This document shows, one piece after another, positions 1 to 9,829 of a stretch of 41,386 nucleotides of DNA. Origin of the DNA: Betaproteobacteria bacterium (GTDB taxonomy: Bacteria > Pseudomonadota > Gammaproteobacteria > Burkholderiales > SG8-41); assembly GCA_021732605.1 (NCBI GenBank), contig JAKFUS010000003.1, positions 115,476 through 156,861 on the forward strand, written 5' to 3'. The translations under genes and the position numbers were made by a program. The notes under the pieces were generated by a model. It did not search any database. It had not been told where the DNA came from and was given only the letters and a program-made list of their open reading frames with translations. Position 1 is the first letter of the stretch. The number at the start of each line of letters is the position of its first letter.

Positions 1-820
1 CTTCGATCAGCCGCGCCGCGTGGTCGCCCGGCGGATTGCGGAACACCGACCCGGCATTGGGTACGCCCAACGGCTGGGCGGCAATGCGCTGTGACAGCAG
101 GGTTTTTATTTTTGCCCTCGCTTCGACGCCGTCGCCGCGCGGCAGACGGAACGTCGCCGAGACGAACCATTCCTCGGCATCGCCGTGTTTGCGGGAGGTG
201 CTGCCCGGAGTGTTCGACAGCTGCCGGCAGCGGCGCTCGACACTGCGATAGCCAACGGTGTAATGACCGGGGGTACGCACACGCAGCACACCGGCGCGAT
301 CTATGGTTTCGACCTGAGCCAGGATGTCCCAAGTTTCGCCGCCGTAACAACCCGCGTTCATTGCCACTGCGCCGCCGACGGTGCCCGGGATGCCAGCGAG
401 AAATTCCGCACCGGCAAGATTGTTCATTGCCGCGACACGCGCCACCTTGGGACTCGCCACGCCGGCCTGCGCCGTGATCTCACCGCCCATGGGTGCGTTC
501 AGCACCACTCGCACATCGCGCAACGCCCAGTGCGTAAAAATCACCGTCCCGTCAAAACCACCGTCGCGCACCAAGAGGTTGCTGCCCAGGCCCACCATGC
601 AAACCGGTTCGCCGTCGGGCAAGCCTCGCAGAAACAATGCCATATCATCGAGGTCGGCCGGCGCATAAGTACAGCGAGCACGTCCCCCTGCCCGCCAACT
701 GACATGGCGCGCCATGGGTTCATCACGACACAAAGTGCCGCGCAAACCCTGTTTCAGCATCTGTTCCTGTTCGCTCATGTTCATGTCAATGTTTCGCTCA
801 AGCTCGGCATCCCGGCTCAC
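1..820 (-). CDS. murB: UDP-N-acetylenolpyruvoylglucosamine reductase MurB, 3' part beyond the window
   Basis: MurB is the FAD enzyme that reduces UDP-GlcNAc-enolpyruvate to UDP-MurNAc with NADPH in the cytoplasm. The reading frame is open to the left edge; 273 residues are visible. Family motifs are seen in order: [12 protein letters not shown] (FAD/diphosphate loop), [20 protein letters not shown], a GYRS segment and [19 protein letters not shown], which carries the catalytic serine. The C-terminal catalytic glutamate lies outside the window. The GTG start overlaps the murC stop as GTGA and has a purine-rich AAAGGG tract upstream. An ATG 12 codons inside (784) is an alternative start. It is the last visible gene of the dcw operon; ddl, ftsQ, ftsA and ftsZ would be expected further left. 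Confidence 0.95.
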   Translation of the reverse strand, partial: MSRDAELERNIDMNMSEQEQMLKQGLRGTLCRDEPMARHVSWRAGGRARCTYAPADLDDMALFLRGLPDGEPVCMVGLGSNLLVRDGGFDGTVIFTHWALRDVRVVLNAPMGGEITAQAGVASPKVARVAAMNNLAGAEFLAGIPGTVGGAVAMNAGCYGGETWDILAQVETIDRAGVLRVRTPGHYTVGYRSVERRCRQLSNTPGSTSRKHGDAEEWFVSATFRLPRGDGVEARAKIKTLLSQRIAAQPLGVPNAGSVFRNPPGDHAARLIE

Positions 821-2229
821 GCGTTTTCCCTTTCTTCCCTTGCCTTCGCCAGCCTGCCCGCGACCGTACCGATCGATCCGGCCCCCATCGCCAGCACCAC
901 ATCGCCATCACGCGCAGCCCCGGATATCGCCGCCGGCAGATCGGTCACCTGCTCGACAAAAACCGGCTCCACCTTGCCCAGCACACGCACAGCGCGCACC
1001 AGCGCGCGACCATCTGCGGCAACAATGGGTGCTTCGCCGGCCGGATAAACCTCCGTCAACAGCAACGCATCGACACCGGACAGCACGCGGGCGAAATCCT
1101 CGAAACAATCGCGGGTGCGCGTATAACGGTGCGGCTGAAACGCCAGCAGCAGGCGACGGCCGGGAAACGCACCACGCACCGCGGCGATGGTCGCCGCCAT
1201 TTCCACCGGGTGGTGTCCGTAGTCATCAATCAGTTCAAAAGCGCCGCCGCCGGACAGCCGGATGGCACCATGACGCTGGAAGCGGCGGCCGACACCCTTG
1301 AACTCGGCCAGCGCCTTGACGATATTTTCGTCCGTCACGCCGACTTCCATGCCGACAGCAATCGCCGCCAGCGCATTCAATACGTTATGCACCCCCGCCA
1401 GATTCAGCGTGATGTCGAGGTCGGGCAGGCGCCGGCCGTTGCTGCGCAAGACGCGAAAACGCATGCGCCCGGCATCGGCCGTCACCGCAGTAGCGCGCAC
1501 CTGCGCACTTTCGCTCAATCCATAAGTCACCACGGTTTTGGTGAGCTTCGGCATGATTGCGCGCACATTGGCGTCGTCGTTGCACAGCACGGCCACGCCA
1601 TAAAACGGCAGACGCTCGACAAAATCGACGAAGGCCTGCTTCAACTTGTCGAGCGAGTGGTCGTAAGTCTCCATGTGGTCGGCGTCGATATTGGTGACGA
1701 CCGACAGCACGGGCTGCAAATGGAGGAACGAGGCATCCGACTCGTCGGCTTCGGCAACGATGAACTCACCGGCACCCAGCCGGGCGTGCGCGCCGGCGCT
1801 CTCCAGCCGGCCGCCGATGACAAAGGTCGGATCCAGTCCGCCCTCGGCGAGCACGCTGGCGGCGAGACTGGTGGTCGTGGTTTTGCCATGCGTACCCGCC
1901 ACCGCGATGCCCTGTTTCAGCCTCATCAGTTCCGCCAGCATCAGCGCACGCGGCACCACCGGCACATGCCGGGCGCGCGCCGCCAACACCTCCGGGTTGT
2001 CGGCTTTGACCGCGCTGGAAATCACCACGACGTCGGCCGTTGCTACATGCGCCGCAGCATGGCCGATGTGGACCTGCGCGCCGAACCCGGCCAGACGGCG
2101 CGTGGCATTGCTTTCGCCGAGGTCGGAGCCGCTGACCGCGTAACCCAGATTCAGCAGGACTTCGGCGATGCCGCTCATACCCGCCCCGCCTATGCCTACG
2201 AAATGCACCTGTCGCACTTTATGTCTCAT
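817..2229 (-). CDS. murC: UDP-N-acetylmuramate--L-alanine ligase
   Basis: MurC adds L-Ala to UDP-MurNAc with ATP hydrolysis, the first amino-acid step of the peptidoglycan stem peptide. The 470-residue product has the N-terminal UDP-binding Rossmann segment [17 protein letters not shown], the ATP loop GTHGKTTTT near residue 115, the Mur-ligase motif [10 protein letters not shown] and the DYGHHPVE segment. Length is close to the usual 460-490. The frame is open about seven codons further upstream, but the ATG chosen here overlaps the murG stop as ATGA, with GGAG 11 nt upstream, and gives the normal N-terminus. The 3' end overlaps murB by 4 nt. Confidence 0.97.
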   Translation of the reverse strand: MRHKVRQVHFVGIGGAGMSGIAEVLLNLGYAVSGSDLGESNATRRLAGFGAQVHIGHAAAHVATADVVVISSAVKADNPEVLAARARHVPVVPRALMLAELMRLKQGIAVAGTHGKTTTTSLAASVLAEGGLDPTFVIGGRLESAGAHARLGAGEFIVAEADESDASFLHLQPVLSVVTNIDADHMETYDHSLDKLKQAFVDFVERLPFYGVAVLCNDDANVRAIMPKLTKTVVTYGLSESAQVRATAVTADAGRMRFRVLRSNGRRLPDLDITLNLAGVHNVLNALAAIAVGMEVGVTDENIVKALAEFKGVGRRFQRHGAIRLSGGGAFELIDDYGHHPVEMAATIAAVRGAFPGRRLLLAFQPHRYTRTRDCFEDFARVLSGVDALLLTEVYPAGEAPIVAADGRALVRAVRVLGKVEPVFVEQVTDLPAAISGAARDGDVVLAMGAGSIGTVAGRLAKAREERENA

Positions 2230-3299
2230 GCGGCTGCGAGCTCCGTGCAAAATTCGGCCACTTTCTGTGCCGCGTCCGGTTTGCCCACGGCCCGCGCAGC
2301 ACGTGCCATCTCCAGCAGTTTGGTACGGGTCAGTCCGCGCAGCGTCTCCGCCAGCGACTGAGGCGTCAGCGTTGACTGCGGCATCAGCAATGCGGCACCG
2401 CGATCCGCCAGATAAGCCGCATTGCGCGTCTGATGATCGTCCGCAGCGTAAGGGAATGGCACCAGAATGCTGCCGACCCCGGCCACGGCGAGTTCGGTGA
2501 TCGTGGTCGCGCCGGCGCGGCAGATCACCAGATCGGCTGCACCATAACGCGACGCCATGTCGTCGATGAAATCGACGATCTCGGCGTTAACGCCGGCGCC
2601 GCGATAGGTCTCGCGCAACGCCGTCACGTGTGCCGTACCGGCCTGATGCGTCACTACCGGCCGCTCCCCCTGTACCAACAGCGCCAGCGCCTGTGGCACC
2701 GTTACATTGAGTGCTTTGGCACCGAGGCTGCCGCCTACAACCAGAACCCGCAGCGGTCCGCTGCGGTTGGCGAAACGCGCTTCGGGCGACGCCAGTTTGA
2801 CGATATCGGTACGCACCGGATTGCCAGACCAGATCACATCAACCCGGCCGTTGAAGGCATCGGGAAACGCCGCCAGCACGCGATCGGCAACACCGGCGAG
2901 CACGCGGTTGGCAAGACCCGGAATAGCATTCTGTTCATGAATCACCAGCGGTTTGCCGAGCAAAGCCGCCATCATGCCGCCGGGAAATGCTGCGTAGCCA
3001 CCCATGCCCAGCACTACGTCGGGACGATGGCGGAAAATGGCCATCGCGCTCTGCCAGAACGCAATCAGCAATGACGCTGGCAGCAACAGCTTGCGCAACA
3101 GACTCTTGCCGCGGATGCCGCCGAACCGGATCCACACCGTTGCATAACCGCGTGGCGGAATCAGCCGTTCTTCCATGCCGCCACGGGCGCCAAGCCAGAC
3201 CACATTCCAGCCGCGGCCGTGCAGCACCTCCGCCACTGCCAGCGCCGGAAAAATATGCCCGCCGGTGCCCCCCGCCATGACGAGGATGGTCCGGCTCAT
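2226..3299 (-). CDS. murG: UDP-GlcNAc:undecaprenyl-PP-MurNAc-pentapeptide GlcNAc transferase
   Basis: MurG is the peripheral membrane GT28 glycosyltransferase that turns lipid I into lipid II on the inner face of the cytoplasmic membrane. The 357-residue product begins [20 protein letters not shown], with the first glycine-rich loop. [10 protein letters not shown] is the second G-loop. The UDP-GlcNAc site reads [15 protein letters not shown] followed by [14 protein letters not shown]. An in-frame start 12 codons upstream was rejected because the chosen ATG forms an ATGA overlap with the ftsW stop and matches family N-termini. The stop overlaps murC by 4 nt. Confidence 0.97.
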   Translation of the reverse strand: MSRTILVMAGGTGGHIFPALAVAEVLHGRGWNVVWLGARGGMEERLIPPRGYATVWIRFGGIRGKSLLRKLLLPASLLIAFWQSAMAIFRHRPDVVLGMGGYAAFPGGMMAALLGKPLVIHEQNAIPGLANRVLAGVADRVLAAFPDAFNGRVDVIWSGNPVRTDIVKLASPEARFANRSGPLRVLVVGGSLGAKALNVTVPQALALLVQGERPVVTHQAGTAHVTALRETYRGAGVNAEIVDFIDDMASRYGAADLVICRAGATTITELAVAGVGSILVPFPYAADDHQTRNAAYLADRGAALLMPQSTLTPQSLAETLRGLTRTKLLEMARAARAVGKPDAAQKVAEFCTELAAA

Positions 3300-4468
3300 A
3301 CCGTGAACCCCCTCGCAAGCTGTCGGTTTTCCCAATCGATGCGCAGCAGCACCGCGAGTGCGCAGCAGGTCGCCAGGATCGCGCTACCGCCGAAGGACAT
3401 CAGCGGCAATGTCAGGCCCTTGGTCGGCAACACGCCCATGTTGACGCCCATGTTGATGATGGCCTGCACGCCAATCCACAAGCCAATGCCCTGCGCCACC
3501 AGCGTGGCATACGGACGCTCAAGGTCGGACGCGCGCCGGCCAATCGCAAAGGCCCGCCAGACAATCCACGCGAACAACAGCGTCAGTGTCAGCACACCGA
3601 CGAAACCAAGCTCTTCGGCAATCACCGCCAGCAGAAAATCGGTGTGCGCCTCGGGCAGATAAAAAAGTTTTTCGACACTGGCGCCGAGCCCTACACCGAA
3701 CCACTCGCCGCGACCGAAGGCAATCAGCGCATGCGACAGTTGATAACCCTTGCCGTACGGATCGGCCCAGGGGTCCATAAAGCCGATCACGCGCTGCATG
3801 CGGTATGGACTGCTCCAGATCAGCAGCAGGAAGCCGATCAGCAGCATCACGATCAGCCCCGCGAACAGCCGCCAGTTCATGCCACCGAGAAACAGGATGC
3901 CCATCGCAATTACGGTAATTACCGCAAAGGCGCCGAAATCGGGTTCGCGCAGCAATAGTCCGCCGGCCAGCAGCATCACTCCGGCCATCGGTAAAAATCC
4001 CCTGCGCAGGCTATGCATGAACGCGGCCTTGCGCACTGTGTAATCGGCGGCGTAAAGGACGACGCACAACTTCATCAATTCCGAAGGCTGCAGATTGGCG
4101 AACCCCAGCGGCAGCCAGCGGCGGCTGCCGTTGACTTCGCGCCCGATGCCGGGAATCAGCACCAGTGCCAGCAGCAACAGTCCGACGACAAACAGGATGG
4201 GCGCAGCGCGCTGCCAGATGCGCACGGGCACTTGAAAAACCATTGCGCCGGCGACCAGGCTGACCAGCACATAAGCCGCATGTCGGCTCAGGTAATACAG
4301 CGCGCTGTTGCCGGTAACGCGACTGGCTTCGGCAATCGCAATTGACGCGGAGTACACCATGACCATGCCGAAACCGAGCAGCAACACGGTGACCCAGATC
4401 AGCGCACTGTCGTACTCCTGCGCCGCGCTGCGTGGATTAACGGGATGGTTGAGGGTGGCAAAACTCAC
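3296..4468 (-). CDS. ftsW: Septal peptidoglycan polymerase FtsW (SEDS family)
   Basis: FtsW is the multi-pass SEDS glycosyltransferase that polymerises lipid II at the septum together with FtsI. The 390-residue product has about ten hydrophobic segments. SEDS signatures include [49 protein letters not shown] and the C-terminal [13 protein letters not shown]. Two GTG codons lie six bases apart. The inner one is chosen because a GGAGG Shine-Dalgarno sits 5 nt before it, and because its GTGA overlaps the murD stop; the outer GTG would touch the ribosome site. The stop overlaps murG as ATGA. Confidence 0.96.
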   Translation of the reverse strand: MSFATLNHPVNPRSAAQEYDSALIWVTVLLLGFGMVMVYSASIAIAEASRVTGNSALYYLSRHAAYVLVSLVAGAMVFQVPVRIWQRAAPILFVVGLLLLALVLIPGIGREVNGSRRWLPLGFANLQPSELMKLCVVLYAADYTVRKAAFMHSLRRGFLPMAGVMLLAGGLLLREPDFGAFAVITVIAMGILFLGGMNWRLFAGLIVMLLIGFLLLIWSSPYRMQRVIGFMDPWADPYGKGYQLSHALIAFGRGEWFGVGLGASVEKLFYLPEAHTDFLLAVIAEELGFVGVLTLTLLFAWIVWRAFAIGRRASDLERPYATLVAQGIGLWIGVQAIINMGVNMGVLPTKGLTLPLMSFGGSAILATCCALAVLLRIDWENRQLARGFTV

Positions 4469-5850
4469 GCACACCTCCGCTGCAGCGCCGCCACCGCAGC
4501 GGCAAACACTTCCGCGCGATGGATGTAATTGCGGTACATGTCGTAACTTGCGCAGGCGGGCGAGAGCAACACCGCGTCCCCAGACTGCGCAGCATTGAAT
4601 GCGAGCTCCACCGCCTGTTCCATATCAGCGGCACGCAAGAGCGGCACCCGGTTGCCGATAGCCTCGGCAATACGCCCGGCATCACGTCCGATCAGCACTA
4701 CGGCGCGCGCCTTGTGTTGCGCGGCCATGGCGAGGGGCGCGAAATCCTGCCCTTTGCCATCACCGCCGGCGATCAACACCACCGGCTGCGGCATACCATT
4801 GAGCGCGGCAACCGTTGCCCCGACGTTGGTGCCCTTGGAATCGTCGTAAAACTTTATATTATTGATTTTATTGATGTTTTTTGCACGGTGCGGCAGTCCA
4901 TCAAACTTTCGCCAAGCTGTGGTGATAGCGCCATCCGTTACTCCAATGGCTCGACACAAGGCACCCGCCGCCAGCACATTCGCGGCGTTATGCAAACCGG
5001 CGACGCGCAATGCGGCGACCGGTGCCAGCGCTACATCACCGCGCACCAGCATTTGCTCATCGCCCTCACCACTAATGCCCCACCCTTCCGAATCGTGCGG
5101 CGCGTCCAATCCGAAGCGAACCACGCGGCGACCCGACTGAGCCATGCCCTCACTCCAGGCGTCCTGACGATTGAGCACCTGCGTGCTGTCGCCGGCGAAG
5201 ATGCGGCTTTTCGCGGCAGCATATTCGCGCATGCCGTCATAACGATCGAGGTGATCCTCGGACAGATTCAATACCGTCGCCGCACGCGGTTGCAGCGATA
5301 GCGTGCTTTCCAGCTGAAAACTCGACAGCTCCAGCACAAACACACCGGGCTGCAGTGCGCCTTTTTCGGCACCCTCTTCGATTTCGGTCAACGCATCGAG
5401 TACCGGCAAACCGATGTTGCCCGCCACCACCGGACGCAACGCTGCGGCCTTACAGATTTCACCCGCCAGCGCGGTCACCGTGCTTTTGCCGTTGGAACCG
5501 GTGATCGCTATCACCGGCGGCGCATCACTGCGCGCGGCCAGCGCCTGAGCGAACAGTTCCACATCGCCCACCACCGGCACACCGCGTGCAGCAGCCTGCG
5601 CGATGGCGCCGCCCCGGCGATCGACACCCGGACTCACCGCGATCATATCGACACCGTCAACATCGGGTGCCACGCCAAGTGTGAGGGACACCTGAGGCAA
5701 TTCCCGGCGCAACGCGGCCGCATGTGGCGGCGCTGCGCGGCTGTCCGTCGCGCACACGTCGGCACCGCGACGCTGCAGCCAGCGCGCCATCGACAACCCG
5801 GTATCACCGAGACCAACGACCATTACGCGTGCACCCTTGAGGTCATACAT
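4465..5850 (-). CDS. murD: UDP-N-acetylmuramoyl-L-alanine--D-glutamate ligase
   Basis: MurD adds D-Glu to UDP-MurNAc-L-Ala. The 461-residue product has [17 protein letters not shown] at the N-terminus, the ATP loop [13 protein letters not shown], the Mur motif [13 protein letters not shown] and the [18 protein letters not shown] segment with the C-terminal-domain lysine. ATG is preferred to the TTG just before it. It is the only gene of the cluster not overlapping its upstream neighbour (46 nt after mraY). Residues 323-334 ([12 protein letters not shown]) are encoded almost wholly by A/T codons, unlike the rest of the gene. That patch contains the core of an AT-rich repeat found between genes elsewhere in the window; the spacing between flanking motifs is normal, so the frame is intact. 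Confidence 0.96.
   Translation of the reverse strand: MYDLKGARVMVVGLGDTGLSMARWLQRRGADVCATDSRAAPPHAAALRRELPQVSLTLGVAPDVDGVDMIAVSPGVDRRGGAIAQAAARGVPVVGDVELFAQALAARSDAPPVIAITGSNGKSTVTALAGEICKAAALRPVVAGNIGLPVLDALTEIEEGAEKGALQPGVFVLELSSFQLESTLSLQPRAATVLNLSEDHLDRYDGMREYAAAKSRIFAGDSTQVLNRQDAWSEGMAQSGRRVVRFGLDAPHDSEGWGISGEGDEQMLVRGDVALAPVAALRVAGLHNAANVLAAGALCRAIGVTDGAITTAWRKFDGLPHRAKNINKINNIKFYDDSKGTNVGATVAALNGMPQPVVLIAGGDGKGQDFAPLAMAAQHKARAVVLIGRDAGRIAEAIGNRVPLLRAADMEQAVELAFNAAQSGDAVLLSPACASYDMYRNYIHRAEVFAAAVAALQRRCA
4853..4880 (-). repeat. AT-rich repeat core inside murD (copy E)
   Basis: On the coding strand the patch holds ACATCAATAAAATCAATA. It shares the 11-nt core AATAAAATCAA with the intergenic copies near 30610, 37660 and 40345. 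It codes in frame for K/N/I-rich residues. MurD proteins normally have mixed, GC-richer codons at this place. Chance AT drift is possible, but the identity of the core is striking. Confidence 0.5.
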
Positions 5851-5896
5851 CAATTACAGTCCGCATCCCGTTTTGCATCCTGCTTGGCGTTCCCTG

Positions 5897-6982
5897 CTAG
5901 CGCAGCTTCAACGTTGAGAGCCCGATTAACACCAGCATCATCGTGATGATCCAGAAGCGAACGACGACCTGGTTTTCTTTCCAGCCCTTCAATTCATAGT
6001 GATGGTGCAGCGGCGCCATTCGGAATATCCGTTTGCCGGTCAGTTTGAATGACGCCACCTGCAGCATCACTGACAGGGTCTCGACAACGAACACGCCACC
6101 CATGATGAACAGCACGATTTCCTGGCGCACGATGACGGCGATTGTGCCCAGCGCAGCACCGAGCGCCAGCGCGCCGACGTCGCCCATGAATACTTCAGCG
6201 GGATAGGCGTTAAACCACAAAAAGGCGAGGCCTGCGCCCGCCATGGCGCCGCAGATCACCGTCAGCTCTCCGGCGCCCGGGATATACGGAAACGCCAGAT
6301 ACTTGGCGAATACGGCATTGCCGGCCACGTAGGCAAAGATGCCGAGCGCGCTGCCGACCATCACCGTCGGCATTATCGCCAGACCGTCCAGGCCGTCGGT
6401 CAGATTGACCGCGTTGCTGGTACCGACAATTACCAGGTAAGTCATGGTGATGAAACCGATGGCGCCCAGCGGATAGGTCACCTGCTTGAAAAACGGCACG
6501 ATGAATTCGGTCTGCGCCGGCAGGTTGGTCGAATAGGCAATGAACACCGCCGCACCAAGGCCGATCACTGACTGCCAGAAAAACTTCACCCGCGCTGACA
6601 ACCCCTTCGGATTGCGATGCACCACCTTGCGGTAGTCGTCAACCCAGCCGATGGCCCCGAAACCGATGGTAACGACCAATACCACCCAGACAAAACGGTT
6701 CTGCAGATCCGCCCACAGCAACGTGGTTATGATGATCGAAACCAGGATCAGCGCGCCACCCATGGTCGGCGTGCCAGCTTTCACCAGATGGGTTTGCGGA
6801 CCGTCGTCGCGCACCGCCTGGCCGATCTTTAACGCGGTCAGCCTGCGGATAAGCGCAGGCCCGACGATGAAGGAAATCATCAGCGAGGTCAGACAGGCCA
6901 GCACCGAGCGCAACGTGAGGTAGCTGAACACATTGAAGGCACGGGCATACTGTTCCAGCCATTGCGCCAGCTCAAGCAGCAT
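5897..6982 (-). CDS. mraY: Phospho-N-acetylmuramoyl-pentapeptide-transferase
   Basis: MraY is the integral membrane enzyme that transfers phospho-MurNAc-pentapeptide to undecaprenyl phosphate, giving lipid I. The 361-residue product, normal for the family, has about ten membrane segments. The cytoplasmic active-site motifs are all present: [20 protein letters not shown], the aspartate-rich [42 protein letters not shown] and the histidine motif [15 protein letters not shown]. The ATG start overlaps the end of murF by 11 nt. A 46-nt untranslated spacer separates its stop (TAG) from murD. Confidence 0.98.
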   Translation of the reverse strand: MLLELAQWLEQYARAFNVFSYLTLRSVLACLTSLMISFIVGPALIRRLTALKIGQAVRDDGPQTHLVKAGTPTMGGALILVSIIITTLLWADLQNRFVWVVLVVTIGFGAIGWVDDYRKVVHRNPKGLSARVKFFWQSVIGLGAAVFIAYSTNLPAQTEFIVPFFKQVTYPLGAIGFITMTYLVIVGTSNAVNLTDGLDGLAIMPTVMVGSALGIFAYVAGNAVFAKYLAFPYIPGAGELTVICGAMAGAGLAFLWFNAYPAEVFMGDVGALALGAALGTIAVIVRQEIVLFIMGGVFVVETLSVMLQVASFKLTGKRIFRMAPLHHHYELKGWKENQVVVRFWIITMMLVLIGLSTLKLR

Positions 6983-8357
6983 CGCCAGTCACCCCGCTCT
7001 TAAAATCTTCTGTTGAAATTTCGATACTGCGCACGACACGCTCCATTTGCATGAAACGCGAACCCTTGACCAACAGGGCGGTTTGCGGACCGAGCGCGCC
7101 CCCGACATCGGCCAGCAGATCCTCGATGCGCGGGTAATGCCGGGCTCCGGCACCAAAGGCCCGCGCCGTCGCTGCAGCGAGTTCCCCCAGCGCGTACAAG
7201 CCGTCGATGCCGGCATCGCGCGCATATACACCCACCTCTTCATGGAATGCCGCACCCTGCGCGCCGACTTCACCCATGTCGCCCAGCACCAGCAACTTGC
7301 GTCCGGGTGCCCGCGCCAGCACGTCGATCGCCGCGCGCACCGAGTCCGGGTTCGCGTTATAGGTATCGTCGATCAGCATTGCGCCGTGGCGTCCGGTTTT
7401 GATCTGCAAGCGGCCCTTGACCGCGACAAAACGGGCCAGCGCCCGCTCGCAGGCCGCCAGCGACGCGCCGGCGGCCGTGGCAGCAGCAATCGCCGCCAGC
7501 GCATTGCGCGCGTTATGTTCGCCGGCCAGTGGCAGCTCAAATGCGGCACGTTCTTCGGGGGTTGTTACATCGAGATGCGCCGACGCCGCCTGCATCCGGC
7601 ATTGCGCGCGCACCGCGGCGGAATGCTGCAGACCGAAGTCGCGCACGCGGCGCGCACCGGCGGCGGCACGCCAGACACCGGCGTGGGCATCGTCGGCATT
7701 GATCACCGCCACGCCGTCTTCCGCCAGCGCCGTGATCAGGCTGGCATGTTCGACGGCAACATCAGCCACCGAACGCATGAATTCCTGATGTTCGCGCTGC
7801 GCATTGTTGATCACCGCAATCGTCGGTGCCGCAATCGCCGCCAGTTGCGTGGTTTCCCTGGGATGATTCATGCCGACCTCGACTACTGCGACGCGATGCG
7901 CCTCGCGCAGCGCGAGCAGGGTCAGCGGCAAACCGATGTGATTGTTGAGGTTGCCGCGGGTCGCCAGCACCGCGGCATCGCCGAACTGTGCGCGCAGACA
8001 GGCTGCGATCATTTCCTTGACCGTGGTTTTGCCATTGGAGCCGACGACTGCAATCAGGGGGATGTCAAACTGCCGGCGCCAGTGCGCCGCCAGTGCGCCC
8101 AGGGCAAGCGTGGTGTCGGTCACCGCGGCTACCGGCAGCCTGGCCGTGTGTACATATGCGCGATCTACTAACGCGGCCACGGCACCGGCAGCAGCCGCCT
8201 GCGCGACAAAATCATGTCCGTCGTATTTTTCACCGCGCAGCGCGACAAACAGGTCGCCTTTTTTCAGAGTGCGGCTGTCGGTACACACGTCGTCAAAGCG
8301 CACATCGGCGCCAAGCACTGTGCCGCCGAGTTCTGCCGCTGCGCGGGCCAGGGTCAT
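6972..8357 (-). CDS. murF: UDP-N-acetylmuramoyl-tripeptide--D-alanyl-D-alanine ligase
   Basis: MurF adds D-Ala-D-Ala to complete the UDP-MurNAc pentapeptide. The 461-residue product has the N-terminal uridine-binding domain ([18 protein letters not shown]), the ATP loop [13 protein letters not shown] near residue 110, [14 protein letters not shown], the EVGMNHPRE motif and [20 protein letters not shown] 8357 overlaps the murE stop as TGATG. A GTG directly before it (8360) is equally reachable from the GGGAG site upstream, so the start is uncertain by one codon. The stop lies 11 nt inside mraY. Confidence 0.97.
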   Translation of the reverse strand: MTLARAAAELGGTVLGADVRFDDVCTDSRTLKKGDLFVALRGEKYDGHDFVAQAAAAGAVAALVDRAYVHTARLPVAAVTDTTLALGALAAHWRRQFDIPLIAVVGSNGKTTVKEMIAACLRAQFGDAAVLATRGNLNNHIGLPLTLLALREAHRVAVVEVGMNHPRETTQLAAIAAPTIAVINNAQREHQEFMRSVADVAVEHASLITALAEDGVAVINADDAHAGVWRAAAGARRVRDFGLQHSAAVRAQCRMQAASAHLDVTTPEERAAFELPLAGEHNARNALAAIAAATAAGASLAACERALARFVAVKGRLQIKTGRHGAMLIDDTYNANPDSVRAAIDVLARAPGRKLLVLGDMGEVGAQGAAFHEEVGVYARDAGIDGLYALGELAAATARAFGAGARHYPRIEDLLADVGGALGPQTALLVKGSRFMQMERVVRSIEISTEDFKSGVTGDAA

Positions 8358-9829
8358 CACCGCGCGCTCCCGGCCAGGGCAGTGCGCACCACCGCTGCGT
8401 CACTGTAACGGCGCTTCACGCCTTGTATTTCCTGGTATCGCTCGTGGCCCTTGCCGGCGATCAGCACAATGTCACCGCGGCGCGCCTCGGCCAGAGCGCG
8501 CAGGATGGCCTTGCGACGGTCCGTGATTTTCTCGTGTGCACCGCCCACACCTTCGGCGACCTCGGCAATGATTGCGGCCGGATCCTCGCTGCGGGGATTG
8601 TCACTGGTGATGATCACCCGGTCGGCATGGCGCGAGGCCACGGCACCCATCAGTGGGCGCTTGCCACGATCACGATCTCCGGCACAGCCAAATACACAGA
8701 AGATACGGGATTGCCGCCCGACCACTGCGCGTAAGCTATGCAAGACTTTCTCCAGAGCATCTGGAGTATGCGCGTAATCCACGATGATCAACGGCGCCCG
8801 TCCACCTCCATAACGCTCCGTACGACCGGGCACCGGTTCCACTTTCTCAAGCACTGCAACCGACTGTTTGAGGTCGACGTCGCTCACGAGCAGCGTCGCC
8901 AGCACACCCAGCAGATTCGCAGCGTTGAAACCACCAATCATCGGACTACGCAAGGTCGCCTTTCCCCACGGCGAAACGATATCAAACGACATACCATTCA
9001 GATCGAGACGCAGATTGCCGCCCTCGACACATGGAACGTCGCCACGCAACTTGTGCGGCGCAAAACCGTAACCCAATGCCTCAGTTCGCTCAGACTTCCA
9101 GCGCCGCGCAAGTTCTAAACCGAAAGCGTCATCCAAATTCAGCACCGCGTGCCTAAGCTTGGGCCATCGGAATAATTTCGATTTCGCCGCCTTATAGCGA
9201 CGCATCGTGCCGTGATAATCAAGATGGTCGCGCGTCAGATTGGTCAGCAATGCGACATCGAATTCGATCCCGGCCAACCGATCCTGCACCAGGCCATGCG
9301 AAGAAACTTCCATAGAAACCGCCTGAGCACCGGCACGAACAAATCCGTGCATGCACGATTGCAGAGTCACGGCATCTGGTGTGGTGTTGCTTTGCGAATC
9401 TAGTTTGCCGGGAAAACCACTGCCCAGCGTGCCGATTACCGCGCATTTGCGTTTGGCACGGGTCAGCGACTGCGCGATCCACTGGCTGCATGAAGTCTTG
9501 CCGTTGGTTCCGGTGACACCGACAGCCCACAGTTTGGCGCTCGGCTTGCCGTAAATCTCGCTGGCGATGACGCCAGCCTGGCGCCGCAAATGCGCAACAC
9601 CGAGATTCGGCACCCGCCAGCGCGGATTCCACGCGTAACCGCCGTTATCCCAAAGCACCGAGGTCGCGCCGTTGGCAATCGCCTGCGCAATGTAATCGCG
9701 GCCGTCGCGCGATTCACCGGGGTAGGCGAGGAAAGTATCTCCGGCCCTGACTGCGCGACTGTCTACCGTCAGCCGCCGCACACCGAGCTTGTGCACTACC
9801 GTCTGCATGTCATTCAGTGCGGCGGCCAT
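8357..9829 (-). CDS. murE: UDP-N-acetylmuramoyl-L-alanyl-D-glutamate--2,6-diaminopimelate ligase
   Basis: MurE adds the third residue of the stem peptide. The 490-residue product has the tRNA-like DSRAVRAGDTFLAYPGE segment, the ATP loop GVTGTNGKTSCSQW, EVSSHGLVQDR, NLTRDHLDYHGTM (with the KSKLF lysine nearby) and IIVDYAHTPDALEKVL. The motif DNPRSEDP predicts meso-diaminopimelate as substrate, which fits a Gram-negative envelope. ATG 9829 is chosen over the GTG just before it because GAGG sits 7 nt upstream of the ATG, too close for the GTG. It overlaps the ftsI stop as TGATG. Confidence 0.97.
   Translation of the reverse strand: MAAALNDMQTVVHKLGVRRLTVDSRAVRAGDTFLAYPGESRDGRDYIAQAIANGATSVLWDNGGYAWNPRWRVPNLGVAHLRRQAGVIASEIYGKPSAKLWAVGVTGTNGKTSCSQWIAQSLTRAKRKCAVIGTLGSGFPGKLDSQSNTTPDAVTLQSCMHGFVRAGAQAVSMEVSSHGLVQDRLAGIEFDVALLTNLTRDHLDYHGTMRRYKAAKSKLFRWPKLRHAVLNLDDAFGLELARRWKSERTEALGYGFAPHKLRGDVPCVEGGNLRLDLNGMSFDIVSPWGKATLRSPMIGGFNAANLLGVLATLLVSDVDLKQSVAVLEKVEPVPGRTERYGGGRAPLIIVDYAHTPDALEKVLHSLRAVVGRQSRIFCVFGCAGDRDRGKRPLMGAVASRHADRVIITSDNPRSEDPAAIIAEVAEGVGGAHEKITDRRKAILRALAEARRGDIVLIAGKGHERYQEIQGVKRRYSDAAVVRTALAGSAR

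Noticed and set aside
185-1048. Long plus-strand frame near the left edge
   Set aside because: It is the shadow of murB and of the murC 3' end, both of which read well on the minus strand.
1129-2361. 410-codon plus-strand frame opposite murC
   Set aside because: It is an antisense shadow of murC with no domain and no ribosome site.
7047-8171. 374-codon plus-strand frame opposite murF
   Set aside because: It is an antisense shadow; murF is complete with every family motif.
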